DNA of 64,000 nucleotides from Pseudomonas sp. RIT-PI-q (GCF_001297125.1 NZ_LHPC01000031.1:88019-152018), one strand, 5' to 3'. Counted from the first letter of the stretch, positions 25,601 through 34,517 are shown. Numbers and translations: made by a program. The notes: generated by a model from the sequence alone, not told the origin.

Positions 25601-26446
25601 ATGACCACTGCCCACAGCTTCAAACGTGTCTGGCTCATCACCGGTGCTTCCCGTGGCATTGGCGCCAAGATCACCGCCGCCGCCCTGGCCAACGGTGACG
25701 CCGTGGTAGCCACCGCCCGTGACGCGAACACCGTCACCCAACGCTTCGGCACTCAACCCGCTCTGCTCGCCGTGTCCCTGGATGTCACCAACGAAGCTCA
25801 AGGCATTGCGGTCGCAAAAGCCGCCATTGACCACTTTGGCCGCATCGACGTGCTGGTCAACAACGCCGGTTTCGGTTTGCTCGGCGCGGTGGAAGAGGCC
25901 AGTGCCGATGAAGTGCGGCGCGTGTACGAAACCAACGTTTTCGGCTTGCTGAATGTCACTCGCGCCGTCCTGCCTTACATGCGTGCCGCTCGCAGCGGGC
26001 ATGTGATCAACCTTTCGTCGGTGGGCGGCTACCGGTCGGGGCCGGGCTTTGGTGTCTATTGCTCGACCAAATTTGCCGTCGAAGGCTTGAGCGAGGCACT
26101 GCACGCCGAGCTGGCGCCGCTGGGTGTCAAAGTGACCGTGGTCGAGCCGGGTTACTTCCGCACCGAATTCCTTGAAGGCAATTCGCTGGTCGAATCGCCG
26201 TCCACGATTGCCGATTACGACGGTACGGCCGGTGAGGTACGGAAAATTGCCAAGGCAGTGACCCTGAATCAGCCTGGCGACCCGGACAAACTCGCTGACG
26301 CCATGATCACCCTGGTAGAAGCGGAAAAAGCCCCGCTGCGCTTGCCACTGGGCAGTGACTGCGTCGCGGCGATCGAAGCCAAGAACAGCTTCGTCGCCGA
26401 AGAGTTGCAGGCTTGGCGCGAAGTATCGGTCTCCACCGATTTCTAA
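25601..26446 (+). CDS. Short-chain dehydrogenase/reductase (classical SDR)
   Basis: The 281-residue protein has the classical SDR features: the nucleotide-binding TGASRGIG near residue 15, NNAG near residue 90 (VLVNNAGFG), the catalytic serine in INLSSVGGY and YxxxK in YCSTKFAVEG. It oxidises or reduces an unknown carbonyl/alcohol substrate with NAD(P)H. It is divergent from a LysR-type regulator that probably controls it. Confidence 0.9.
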   Translation: MTTAHSFKRVWLITGASRGIGAKITAAALANGDAVVATARDANTVTQRFGTQPALLAVSLDVTNEAQGIAVAKAAIDHFGRIDVLVNNAGFGLLGAVEEASADEVRRVYETNVFGLLNVTRAVLPYMRAARSGHVINLSSVGGYRSGPGFGVYCSTKFAVEGLSEALHAELAPLGVKVTVVEPGYFRTEFLEGNSLVESPSTIADYDGTAGEVRKIAKAVTLNQPGDPDKLADAMITLVEAEKAPLRLPLGSDCVAAIEAKNSFVAEELQAWREVSVSTDF

Positions 26447-26460
26447 AATCACCACGGACC

Positions 26461-26607
26461 TGTAGCAGCTGCCGAGCCTGCGAGGCTGCGTTCGGCGGCG
26501 AAGCCGTCGTGAAATCAGACACCGCGGTGTTTCAGGAAAACCTCGCGTGCAGGGTTTACGACGGCTGCGCCGCCGAACGCAGCCTCGCAGGCTCGACAGC
26601 TGCTACA
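26461..26607. repeat. Long inverted repeat, same family as 21605-21751
   Basis: Left arm 26461-26514 and right arm 26555-26607 pair almost fully. The core reads GCTGCGTTCGGCGGCG rather than GGCTGCGCAG, so this copy belongs to a subtype shared with 53886-54044. It lies in the 400-base gap after the SDR gene. Confidence 0.87.
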
Positions 26608-26634
26608 GGTGGTACAGGTCTTACAGGTTCACCG

Positions 26635-26660
26635 AAGGCCGCCCATTGAGGCGGCCTTTG
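26635..26660 (+). terminator. Hairpin with short T-run, possible terminator of the SDR unit
   Basis: AAGGCCGCC and GGCGGCCTT form a 9-bp GC-rich stem with a 6-base loop, followed by TTTGTG. The T-run is short, so termination may be weak. Confidence 0.45.
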
Positions 26661-26727
26661 TGTGACCGGTGGTCGATGAACCTGTCCGTTGGATCAAATT
26701 GCGCTTAGCTGTAGGGATAACCCCAAT

Positions 26728-26807
26728 CCTGCAGGAGCGAGGCTTGCCCGCGAAAGCGTCCATGCTGACACCCCGCGTTACCGTTCTTCGCGAGCTTCGC
26801 TCCTGCA
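26728..26807. repeat. REP pair, right arm degenerate
   Basis: The left copy is a full GCAGGAGCGAGGCTTGCCCG. The right copy reads CGCGAGCTTCGCTCCTGC and has lost part of its centre. It lies just before the molybdenum hydroxylase operon. Confidence 0.75.
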
Positions 26808-26846
26808 AAAAACAATGGCATCACCGTGAGTCTGAGGAAATTCGCA

Positions 26847-27302
26847 ATGCTGACCCTTAACATCAACGGCAAGGACCAGGAGCTGGATGTCCCTGCGGAC
26901 ATGCCGCTGCTCTGGGTGCTGCGTGATGTCGCGCACCTCACTGGCACCAAATTCGGTTGCGGCATGGCCCAGTGTGGCGCCTGCACTGTACACATCGACG
27001 GCGCACCACTGCGTTCTTGCATCACGCCCGCCACGGCCGTGGCCCATGGGCAGAAAATCCTCACCATCGAAGGCCTGTCCACCGACGGCACGCACCCGGT
27101 GCAACAAGCCTGGGCTGAACTCGATGTGGTCCAGTGTGGTTATTGCCAGTCCGGGCAGATCATGTCGGCGGCGGCTTTGCTGGCGAAGATCCCCAAGCCC
27201 ACCGACAGCGACATCGACCAGGCACTGTCCGGCAATATCTGTCGCTGCGGCACTTATCCAAGGATTCGTGCAGCGGTCAAACGCGCCGCCGAACTCGGTT
27301 GA
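26847..27302 (+). CDS. 2Fe-2S subunit of xanthine-oxidase-family hydroxylase (isoquinoline 1-oxidoreductase alpha-like)
   Basis: The 151-residue protein has both iron-sulfur centres of the family: a plant-type cluster in FGCGMAQCGACTVHIDG...RSC (residues about 40-63) and a C-terminal CGYCQSGQI...GNICRCGTY cluster. It carries electrons away from the molybdenum subunit encoded next. TGAGG lies upstream of the ATG at 26847. There is no FAD subunit, as in IorAB- and aldehyde-dehydrogenase-type two-subunit enzymes. Confidence 0.92.
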   Translation: MLTLNINGKDQELDVPADMPLLWVLRDVAHLTGTKFGCGMAQCGACTVHIDGAPLRSCITPATAVAHGQKILTIEGLSTDGTHPVQQAWAELDVVQCGYCQSGQIMSAAALLAKIPKPTDSDIDQALSGNICRCGTYPRIRAAVKRAAELG

Positions 27303-27316
27303 TGGGAGGCTTGGCA

Positions 27317-29485
27317 ATGAACAGCATCAATCGATTGTCACGCCGTGGTTTTCTCAAGGGCAGTGCCGTGCTGGGCGGCGGGCTGGTGGTGGCGTTTGTC
27401 ATCCCCGGCGCGCATCGCTTTGCCGTCGGCGCCGAGAATCAAGGCAACGTGTTCGCGCCCAATGCGTTCCTGCGAATTGGCAACGACAACAGCGTCACCG
27501 TGCTGCTCGGCCATTCGGAAATGGGCCAGGGCATCTGGACCGGCCTGACCATGCTGATCGCCGAGGAGCTGGACGCCGACTGGTCGAAAATCCGCGTCGA
27601 ACATTCACCCGCGTCGGCCGCCGATTATGGTCTGGCGGCGTTTGGCGGGATGCAAATTACCGGCGGCTCGACCTCAACCTGGATGGAGTTCGACCGCTAC
27701 CGCCAGGCCGGTGCGGCAGCGCGTCTGATGCTGATCGACGCGGCCGCCCAGCGCTTCAACGTCGCGCCCTCGGCGATTCGCACCGAGTCGGGCGTGGTGA
27801 TTGCCGGCGACCACCGCGCAACGTACGGGGAACTGGCCGATGATGCCGGTAAGTTGCCGGTGCCGGATCCAGCCTCGATCAAGCTCAAGGACGCCAAGGA
27901 CTGGACACTCATCGGCAAACCCACCAAGCGCCTCGACACGCCGGAAAAAATCACCGGCCGGGCCAAATTCGGCATGGATGTGCAATTCGAAGGACTGATG
28001 ACCGCCATGGTCGCCCGTCCACCGGTGTTGGGCGGCAGCGTCAAATCCTTCGAAGGCGCTCAAGCGCTGGCCGTACCGGGCGTCCACAAAGTGGTGCAGG
28101 TGCCCACGGGCGTGGCGGTGATTGCCGATCATTACTGGGCGGCGAAGCTTGGGCGCGATGCGCTGAAGGTTGATTGGGACCTGGGGCCAAACGCCGGGCT
28201 CGACAGTCAAAAACTGCTGGAAAGCTTCCGCAAACTCGCCGCCACACCCGGTACGTCCGCCAGCAAGGCCGGCGATACCGAGGCGACCCTGGCCAAAGCG
28301 GCAAAGATCATCGACGTCGAGTACAGCGTTCCCTACCTGGCGCACGCGCCGATGGAGCCGCTCAATTGCACGGTGAGCATCACCAAAGACAAATGCGAAA
28401 TCTGGACCGGGACCCAGTTCCAGACCCTGGATCAAATGATCGCCGGGAAAATCACCGGGCTCAAACCCGAACAAGTCGAGATTCATACCGAGTTTTTGGG
28501 CGGCGGCTTTGGGCGCCGGGCCAACCCGACTTCGGACTTTGTCAGCGAAGCCGTGTACGTCGCCAAAGCTGCCGGCGGGCCGGTCAAAACCGTCTGGTCC
28601 CGTGAGGACGATATCCGTGGCGGGTACTACCGCTCGGCGTTCCTGCATCAGGCGCGCGTGGGTCTGGGTGCCGACGGCCTGCCATTGGCCTGGAAGCATG
28701 TGATGGTCGGGCAATCGATCATGGCCGGCACCATGCTTGAGGCGGCCATGGTCAAGGATGGCATCGACAAAACCTCGGTCGAAGGTGTGGCCGACAGCCC
28801 TTACCTTGACGGGCTGGCCAATCACCAGGTGGAACTGCATTCACCGAAAACCGGTATCAGCGTGCTGTGGCTGCGCTCGGTCGGGCACACCCATACCGCG
28901 TTTGTCATGGAATCGTTGATCGATGAACTGGCTGAGGCTGCCGGCAAGGATCCGGTGGAGTACCGACGAACCTTGCTCAAGGCGCACCCGCGGCATCTCG
29001 GGGTGCTGAACCTGGCGGTGGAGAAAGCCAACTGGGATGCGCCTTTGCCCGACGGCCACGCGTTGGGCGTGGCGGTGCATGAATCGTTCGGCAGTTACGT
29101 GGCCCACGTCGCTGAAGTGTCGCAGGACAACCTGGCGATTCGCGTGCACCGGGTGGTGTGCGCGGTGGACTGCGGGATCGCGGTCAACCCGCAAAGCATC
29201 GCGGCGCAGATGGAATCGTGCATCACCTTCGGCCTCGGATTTACCTTGCACAGCAAACTGACCTTCAAGGACGGGCAGGTGGTGCAGTCCAACTATCACG
29301 ACTATCAAGTGCTGCGGCTCAACGAAATGCCGGTGGTTGAAGTGCATATCGTGCCCAGCACCGAAAAACCCGGCGGCATCGGCGAGGCCGGTGTACCGCC
29401 CACGGCACCGGCAGTGGCCAACGCAGTGTTCGCCCTGACCGGGCAGCGCCTGCGGGAACTGCCGCTGCAACTGTCGGGGGTGTGA
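27317..29485 (+). CDS. Molybdopterin-binding subunit of xanthine-oxidase-family hydroxylase (isoquinoline 1-oxidoreductase beta-like)
   Basis: The 722-residue product begins with a twin-arginine signal (SRRGFLKGSAVLGGGLVVAF), so the holoenzyme is exported to the periplasm by Tat after cofactor insertion. Family landmarks are GHSEMGQGIWTGL, TEFLGGGFGRRANPTSDF and the C-terminal PGGIGEAGVPPTAPAVANAV containing the active-site Glu. It hydroxylates an aldehyde or N-heterocycle with water as oxygen source. It begins 14 bases after the 2Fe-2S gene; a di-heme cytochrome gene follows with no gap. A longer open frame reaches 27134, but the ATG at 27317 has GGGAGG upstream and starts the Tat signal. 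Confidence 0.92.
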   Translation: MNSINRLSRRGFLKGSAVLGGGLVVAFVIPGAHRFAVGAENQGNVFAPNAFLRIGNDNSVTVLLGHSEMGQGIWTGLTMLIAEELDADWSKIRVEHSPASAADYGLAAFGGMQITGGSTSTWMEFDRYRQAGAAARLMLIDAAAQRFNVAPSAIRTESGVVIAGDHRATYGELADDAGKLPVPDPASIKLKDAKDWTLIGKPTKRLDTPEKITGRAKFGMDVQFEGLMTAMVARPPVLGGSVKSFEGAQALAVPGVHKVVQVPTGVAVIADHYWAAKLGRDALKVDWDLGPNAGLDSQKLLESFRKLAATPGTSASKAGDTEATLAKAAKIIDVEYSVPYLAHAPMEPLNCTVSITKDKCEIWTGTQFQTLDQMIAGKITGLKPEQVEIHTEFLGGGFGRRANPTSDFVSEAVYVAKAAGGPVKTVWSREDDIRGGYYRSAFLHQARVGLGADGLPLAWKHVMVGQSIMAGTMLEAAMVKDGIDKTSVEGVADSPYLDGLANHQVELHSPKTGISVLWLRSVGHTHTAFVMESLIDELAEAAGKDPVEYRRTLLKAHPRHLGVLNLAVEKANWDAPLPDGHALGVAVHESFGSYVAHVAEVSQDNLAIRVHRVVCAVDCGIAVNPQSIAAQMESCITFGLGFTLHSKLTFKDGQVVQSNYHDYQVLRLNEMPVVEVHIVPSTEKPGGIGEAGVPPTAPAVANAVFALTGQRLRELPLQLSGV

Positions 29486-29486
29486 G

Positions 29487-30065
29487 ATGAAACGACATCT
29501 GCTGCTTGGCGCGGTGGTGTTGATCGGCCTGGTCGGCTACGCCGAGGATTTATTCGCTGACGACAAGGAGGCGTTGAAGGCTTTCGCTACCGTGCAGAAA
29601 GTCTTCCAGAGCCCACGTTGCCAGAATTGCCACATCCCCGGTGACTCGCCGTTGCAGTTCGACGCCGGGATTCCCCACGCGATGGACGTGGTGCGCGGAA
29701 TGGACGGCAAGGGCGCAGCCGGTTTGCCCTGCGCAACTTGCCACGCCGAAAGCAATCCACCGGCCAGTTATGGACCGCACGCTCCGCCGGGGGCCCCGCA
29801 CTGGAGCCTGCCACCAGCGGCGCACAAAATGGCCTGGATCGGCCTGCCCGCCAACCGGTTGTGCGCCATGATCAAGGACCGCTCCAGCAATGGCGATCGC
29901 GATTTCGCCGCGCTGATCAAGCACGTCAGCGATGACAAACTGGTGCTCTGGGGCTGGAATCCGGGCGGTAATCGGGCGCCGGTGCCGGTGCCGCATGACA
30001 TCTTCGTCAGCCAGTTTAAGCTGTGGGCGGACGCTGGCGGGCCGTGTCCCGTGGAAGGGATCTGA
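29487..30065 (+). CDS. Periplasmic di-heme c-type cytochrome, likely electron acceptor of the hydroxylase
   Basis: The 192-residue protein has a signal-like N-terminal hydrophobic segment and two CxxCH heme-binding motifs (CQNCH at 45-49, CATCH at 82-86), with no other recognised domain. It begins one base after the stop of the molybdenum subunit and should be cotranslated with it. Its likely job is to pass electrons from the exported hydroxylase to the respiratory chain. This chain is inferred from location and heme motifs; no homolog was checked. Confidence 0.82.
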   Translation: MKRHLLLGAVVLIGLVGYAEDLFADDKEALKAFATVQKVFQSPRCQNCHIPGDSPLQFDAGIPHAMDVVRGMDGKGAAGLPCATCHAESNPPASYGPHAPPGAPHWSLPPAAHKMAWIGLPANRLCAMIKDRSSNGDRDFAALIKHVSDDKLVLWGWNPGGNRAPVPVPHDIFVSQFKLWADAGGPCPVEGI

Positions 30066-30139
30066 CCAACGGTAAGCTTATCAGGAGTCAAACCGGGTAC
30101 GGACGTCTCTAACGTACATACCCTTCACAGGAGTGAGTG

Positions 30140-30754
30140 ATGCAGGTTCCAGGAAAACCGGTCAAACCCGGTGCTTGCGCAGACACACTGCGTGGGCCTA
30201 AGGTTCTCGACACTGGGGTGCATGAGCGCGAAATGATGCGCAACCTGGCACGCAAGTTCGAGCAGCAGCTGACGGCGGTGCAAATGGCAAGCATGGATGA
30301 GTTGACACTGTTGACCAATCTTCATGGCTTCCTGGTCCTGGCCCAGTTGTGGCTTGACGCCTGCCTGGAGTTGGGCAAACCGGTCAGTCTGTTGTTATTC
30401 GACCTCGATTACTTCAACCAGATCAATGAACTGTATGGCCGCTCCGAAGGCGACGATGCCCTGAAAACCTTTGCCGACGTGCTGCGTATCGCCTTTCGCG
30501 AGAGTGATGTCGTCGGGCGCGTGGGTGGCGATGAATTCGCGGTGTTGCTGACCGGTTCAGCCGCAGTGGAAGCTGCGGGCATCAGGGCGCGGCTCGAAGA
30601 GATGCTCGACGAACGTAATTCCACGGTGCATCGCTGCTACGACATTCGCTTCAGCATCAACCAGATCGAGTTCGATGCCGAAACCCACAAAACCGTAGCG
30701 GGGCTTATGGCCGACATCGAACATGCGCGCCATCAAGGGGCAATGCGGTTTTGA
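30140..30754 (+). CDS. GGDEF domain diguanylate cyclase
   Basis: The 204-residue protein has a short N-terminal helical segment without a recognised sensor and a GGDEF domain with intact active site (GGDEF 129-133). An RESD sequence (120-123) five residues before it is a canonical RxxD inhibitory site. It should make cyclic di-GMP from two GTP and be subject to product feedback. AGGAG precedes the ATG at 30140. Its end overlaps the convergent amidase gene by 22 bases. Confidence 0.9.
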   Translation: MQVPGKPVKPGACADTLRGPKVLDTGVHEREMMRNLARKFEQQLTAVQMASMDELTLLTNLHGFLVLAQLWLDACLELGKPVSLLLFDLDYFNQINELYGRSEGDDALKTFADVLRIAFRESDVVGRVGGDEFAVLLTGSAAVEAAGIRARLEEMLDERNSTVHRCYDIRFSINQIEFDAETHKTVAGLMADIEHARHQGAMRF

Positions 30755-32022
30755 TCGCTGCCCGACAAGACACTCGCCACCCGCTCGGCGGCGTTTAATA
30801 ACTGCCCATCGTGTCTGAATCGACCCATCATCTGTAGCCCGATCGGTAGCTGTGCTTGAGTGCGGGTCAGCGGGATATTCACCTGCGGCCAGCCGAATGC
30901 TCCCCAGAACTTGATGAAGTCTGACGGCCCGGTGCCTTCCAGGCCCAGTGGCGCGACCATTGCGCAACACGGGCCGAGCATGGCGTCGAACGGTTGGCAA
31001 CGCTCATTCAGGCGTGGAGCAAGCTGCGCCAGACGCGTCTTGGCAGCGGATTCCTGCTCCCAGGTAGTCGCGGCTGCGCGCTCGAACATGGCCAGTGTCG
31101 AAGGGCTCAGTTGCGTGCGGTGCTGTTGAAACTCCTTCGCCAGCGAGCGGGCGCCTTCGCAATCGTTGATCAACTGGTGATCGTCGAACACCCCGGAAAA
31201 TTCATCCGGCAACTGCAATTCGCTGACGTGATGGCCAGCGCTGCGCAATTGATCAAGTGCTTCCTCCAGCGCGTGGGCCACTTCCGGCTCCACGTGATGC
31301 CAGCGCGAGGTGCGATGGAAACCCAATCGCAAGGGCTGCCGGCCAGCTTCAGGCACCTTGAACCCGGGAATCAGCACTTGCGCCACCAGGCTCAGATCCC
31401 GCACGGATCGACCGTACCAGCCCACGGTGTCGAAGCTTGGGGCCAGCGGCTTGACGCCCTCCAGCGATACCAGTCCCAACGATGGCTTGAAGGCAAACAG
31501 GCCGCAGTAGGACGCGGGCTTCAGCAGCGAGCCGGCGGTCTGTGTGCCCAGCGCCAAGGCAAAGAAACCCGCCGCCATCCCGGCCGCCGAGCCCGCGCTG
31601 GAACTGCCGGGCGTGCGGGCGAGATCGTGCGGGTTTCGAGTCGGACCAGTGTGCATGTAAGCAAATTCGGTGGTGTGGGTCTTGCCCATGATCAGCGCCC
31701 CGGCCTGACGCAGCAGCGTTACCACATGGGCGTCACGGGACGGCTGGTTTGCGGCATAGATGGGCGAGTAAAACTGCGTGGGATGGTCCGCAGTGTCGAA
31801 AATGTCCTTGATGCCCACTGGCACCCCGGCCAGTAAGCCACGGCCGCTGTGTTGTGCCGCCTCGGTGCGCACTTGCCGGGCGTCGAACGAGACGAAAGCC
31901 TGTATGTCCGGCTCGTGGGCCTGGATACGCTCAAGGAAGGTTTCGGCGACGTCGGCCGCTGTCGTTTCACCGGTGACCACGGCCTGACTGAGGGCGGTGG
32001 CATCCAGGGTGGGACGGATCAT
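30733..32022 (-). CDS. Amidase (amidase signature family)
   Basis: The 429-residue protein has the amidase-signature catalytic triad: Lys72 in GVPVGIKD, cis-Ser141 in PGSSSAGSAAG and nucleophile Ser165 in GTQTAGSLLKPAS. It hydrolyses an amide or related C-N bond; substrate is not clear. It shares a 4-base overlap with the upstream VOC gene, so both are translated as one unit. The gene overlaps the 3' end of the GGDEF gene on the other strand. Confidence 0.9.
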   Translation of the reverse strand: MIRPTLDATALSQAVVTGETTAADVAETFLERIQAHEPDIQAFVSFDARQVRTEAAQHSGRGLLAGVPVGIKDIFDTADHPTQFYSPIYAANQPSRDAHVVTLLRQAGALIMGKTHTTEFAYMHTGPTRNPHDLARTPGSSSAGSAAGMAAGFFALALGTQTAGSLLKPASYCGLFAFKPSLGLVSLEGVKPLAPSFDTVGWYGRSVRDLSLVAQVLIPGFKVPEAGRQPLRLGFHRTSRWHHVEPEVAHALEEALDQLRSAGHHVSELQLPDEFSGVFDDHQLINDCEGARSLAKEFQQHRTQLSPSTLAMFERAAATTWEQESAAKTRLAQLAPRLNERCQPFDAMLGPCCAMVAPLGLEGTGPSDFIKFWGAFGWPQVNIPLTRTQAQLPIGLQMMGRFRHDGQLLNAAERVASVLSGSDQNRIAP

Positions 32023-32444
32023 TTGGCAAACAGCTGGTTGATGTCCTTGAACGCCTTGAATTCCAGCGCATTGCCGCAGGGATCGAAGAGAAACATCGTC
32101 GCTTGCTCACCGACCAGACCCTGAAAGCGAATCCCTGGCTCGATCACGAATTGCGTACCGCGCGACTTGAGCCGCTGCGCCAGCGCCTGCCATTGTTCCA
32201 TGCCCAACACCACACCGAAATGCGGCACCGGCACGTCATGACCATCGACGGCGTTAGTGTGGGCGGCTTCCTGAGAGGCGTTTTTTGGCGCCAGGTGAAT
32301 CACCAGTTGATGGCCGAAAAAGTTGAAATCGACCCAATGGTCGCTGGAGCGGCCTTCTTCCAGGCCGAACACTTCGCGATAAAAATGGCGTGCGGCTGCC
32401 AGGTCGTAGACCGGGATGGCCAGGTGAAAAGGGCAGAGTGGCAT
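32019..32444 (-). CDS. VOC family protein (glyoxalase-like)
   Basis: The 141-residue protein is a single VOC domain: FHLAIPVYDLAAARHFYREVFGLEEGR, then FNFFGHQLVIHL, HFGVVLGMEQWQAL and ending MFLFDPCGNALEFKAFKD. His at the N-terminus, His in the central strand and the C-terminal Glu fit a metal site. Function may be a dioxygenase, a lyase or drug binding. It is translationally coupled to the amidase gene and divergent from a LysR-type gene that may control both. Confidence 0.84.
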   Translation of the reverse strand: MPLCPFHLAIPVYDLAAARHFYREVFGLEEGRSSDHWVDFNFFGHQLVIHLAPKNASQEAAHTNAVDGHDVPVPHFGVVLGMEQWQALAQRLKSRGTQFVIEPGIRFQGLVGEQATMFLFDPCGNALEFKAFKDINQLFAK

Positions 32445-32509
32445 CGTGAGTTCCTTGGTTGTCGGGCGTTGAGGTTGAGTTTAGTCCTGTGCTTTTTGAT
32501 TAAAAGACG

Positions 32510-32536
32510 ATAATTTTTGCATCGAGCTCAAATTAT
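32510..32536. promoter_or_regulatory. Inverted repeat in the VOC/LysR divergent region
   Basis: ATAATTT and AAATTAT face each other with 13 bases between. The location in the divergent gap suits a LysR binding site, but the sequence is AT-rich and short. Confidence 0.3.
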
Positions 32537-32556
32537 TTCGATCAATCGAGAACGCC

Positions 32557-33417
32557 ATGCTGCGGGAACTGAAAACCTTCATTGCCGTGACGCGCTACGG
32601 CACGTTCGCGGCGGCCGGGATGCACATTGGCCTGACGCAGTCGGCGGTCAGCGCGCAGATTCGTAATCTGGAACAGGCGCTGGGCATTCGCTTGTTCGAT
32701 CGCACCGGGCGTCAGGCGCTGCTTAATGCGGCGGGGCAACGCGCGTTGCCGATGGCCAGGGAAATGCTTGAAACCTTCAGCCGCATGGCCGTCAGCGATG
32801 ATGTCAGCGAGTATCGCGGCGAGTTGAAAATTGGCGCGGTGGCCACGGCGCAAACCGGGCTGCTGCCCCAGGCGTTGTTGCGCTTGCGCCAACAGGCACC
32901 GCTGCTGGAGCCGAAACTGGTGCCTGGCGTGTCGTTGAATCTGTTGAGCCAGGTGGACACCGGCGAAGTGGACCTGGCAATCCTGATCAAACCGCCGTTC
33001 GACTTGCCCAAGGAGTTGTCGGCGCAGGTGATTCGCCGCGAGCCATTCGTGCTGATTGTGCCGGCTGACCTTGAAGGCGATAACCCGTTGCAGCTGCTGG
33101 CGGAGCATCCGCACGTACGCTACGACCGCAACTCGTTCGGCGGACGCTTGGTGACGCGCTTTTTGCGCGAACAGCAGCTCGACGTGCATGTGGCACTTGA
33201 ACTGGACGAGCTGGAAGCCATCGTGAAAATGGTCGAATGCGGATTGGGCGTGTCGCTGCTGCCTGAAGCGGGGCTGTGGCTCGAACATGGCGCAAAGGTC
33301 AGGATCATCCCGCTGGGGGAGTTGACGTTCTACCGCGAAATTGTCCTGTTGCAGCGCTACAGCCAGCGCACACAGCCAATCCAGCAGTTATTCGCCAACT
33401 GCCTGAACACCCAATAA
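32557..33417 (+). CDS. LysR-type transcriptional regulator
   Basis: The 286-residue protein opens with the helix-turn-helix region LKTFIAVTRYGTFAAAGMHIGLTQSAVSAQIRNLEQALG and follows with an effector domain of about 190 residues (VDTGEVDLAILIKPPF; MVECGLGVSLLPEAG). It is divergent from the VOC-amidase operon, which is its likely target. The inducer is unknown. Confidence 0.88.
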   Translation: MLRELKTFIAVTRYGTFAAAGMHIGLTQSAVSAQIRNLEQALGIRLFDRTGRQALLNAAGQRALPMAREMLETFSRMAVSDDVSEYRGELKIGAVATAQTGLLPQALLRLRQQAPLLEPKLVPGVSLNLLSQVDTGEVDLAILIKPPFDLPKELSAQVIRREPFVLIVPADLEGDNPLQLLAEHPHVRYDRNSFGGRLVTRFLREQQLDVHVALELDELEAIVKMVECGLGVSLLPEAGLWLEHGAKVRIIPLGELTFYREIVLLQRYSQRTQPIQQLFANCLNTQ

Positions 33418-33418
33418 C

Positions 33419-33511
33419 CCCTGTAGGAGCTGGCTTGCCAGCGAAAGCGGTTGATCAGTCGACATTTGCAGTGAGCCGGACATCGCCTTCGCTGGCAAGC
33501 CAGCTCCTACA
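33419..33511. repeat. REP pair, GGCTTGCCAGC subtype
   Basis: Facing copies of GTAGGAGCTGGCTTGCCAGC and complement with about 45 bases between. The first of two such pairs in a row. Confidence 0.88.
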
Positions 33512-33553
33512 AGGGATTGCGCGCGAAGCCGCTATCCAGAAAGCCACATAAAA

Positions 33554-33650
33554 CCTGTAGGAGCTGGCTTGCCAGCGAAGGCGGTCGAACAGTCGACATC
33601 CGCGGGGAGGAGGACATCGCTTGCGCTGGCAAGCCAGCTCCTACAGGGGA
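33554..33650. repeat. REP pair, GGCTTGCCAGC subtype, second in tandem
   Basis: A second pair of the same subtype 43 bases after the first. The spacers of the two pairs also share CAGTCGACAT. The tandem arrangement fills most of the 305-base gap between the LysR gene and fabI. Confidence 0.88.
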
Positions 33651-33677
33651 CTGTGCCGCGTGTGGAATGGCGGGCAT

Positions 33678-33710
33678 AAAAACCCCGCCTATCGAGGCGG
33701 GGTTTTTGTT
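33678..33710 (-). terminator. Rho-independent terminator of npp-fabI
   Basis: ACCCCGCCT and AGGCGGGGT form a strong stem with a short loop, with A-run and T-run on either side. It lies 13 bases after the fabI stop and would end the npp-fabI transcript; the symmetrical runs could also work for the plus strand. Confidence 0.88.
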
Positions 33711-33722
33711 GCGACCCGAAGA

Positions 33723-34517
33723 TTACTCTTCCAGGCGGCCCATGGCCGTGGTGTTGAAGCCACCGTCCACGTACATGATTTCGCCGCTGATGCCGGACGC
33801 CAGGGCCGAGCACAGGAACGCGCCGGCGTTGCCGACTTCGTCGATGGTGACGTTACGACGCAGCGGGGTTTGCGCTTCGTTGGCGGCCAGCATCTTGCGG
33901 AAGTTCTTGATGCCGGAAGCGGCGAGGGTGCGGATCGGGCCAGCCGATACGCAGTTCACGCGGGTGCCGTCCGGGCCCAGGGAGCCGGCCAGGTAACGTA
34001 CGCCAGCTTCTAGCGAAGCCTTGGCCATGCCCATCACGTTGTAGTTCGGCATGGTGCGCTCGGCGCCCAGGTACGACAGGGTCAGCAAGCTGCCATTGCG
34101 GCCTTTCATCATTTCGCGACCAGCCTTGGCCAGGGCCACGAAGCTGTAGGCGCTGATGTCGTGAGCGATGCGGAAACCTTCACGGGTGGTGGCTTCGGTG
34201 AAGTCGCCGTCCAGTTGGTCGCCCGGGGCGAAGCCGACGGAGTGCACGATGCAATCCAGGCCGTCCCACTTCTTGCCCAGCTCAACGAAGACCTTGGCGA
34301 TTTCTTCATCGCTGGCCACGTCGCACGGGAAGCACAGGTCAGGGTTGGAACCCCAGCTTTGTGCGAACTCTTCGACACGACCCTTGAGTTTGTCGTTCTG
34401 ATAAGTGAAGGCAAGCTCAGCGCCCTCGCGATGCATGGCGGCAGCGATGCCGGATGCGATGGACAGCTTGCTGGCGACACCGACGATCAGTACGCGCTTA
34501 CCGGCGAGAAAACCCAT
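33723..34517 (-). CDS. fabI: Enoyl-[acyl-carrier-protein] reductase [NADH]
   Basis: The 264-residue protein matches FabI: the nucleotide-binding loop VGVASKLSIASGIA, SVGFAPGDQLDGDF and the catalytic Tyr-x6-Lys in MPNYNVMGMAKASLE. It reduces trans-2-enoyl-ACP in the final step of each fatty-acid elongation cycle and is the triclosan target. GAGAGGAG precedes the start. It follows nppD by 21 bases, so it may be expressed from the npp operon as well as from its own promoter. Confidence 0.96.
   Translation of the reverse strand: MGFLAGKRVLIVGVASKLSIASGIAAAMHREGAELAFTYQNDKLKGRVEEFAQSWGSNPDLCFPCDVASDEEIAKVFVELGKKWDGLDCIVHSVGFAPGDQLDGDFTEATTREGFRIAHDISAYSFVALAKAGREMMKGRNGSLLTLSYLGAERTMPNYNVMGMAKASLEAGVRYLAGSLGPDGTRVNCVSAGPIRTLAASGIKNFRKMLAANEAQTPLRRNVTIDEVGNAGAFLCSALASGISGEIMYVDGGFNTTAMGRLEE

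Noticed and set aside
32510..32536. The AT-rich inverted repeat as a confirmed LysR operator
   Set aside because: Listed only as a weak candidate: seven-base AT-rich arms occur often by chance.
33419..33650. Regularly spaced repeats that might suggest a CRISPR array
   Set aside because: The units are alternating inverted REP copies, not direct repeats with unique spacers, and no cas genes are present.
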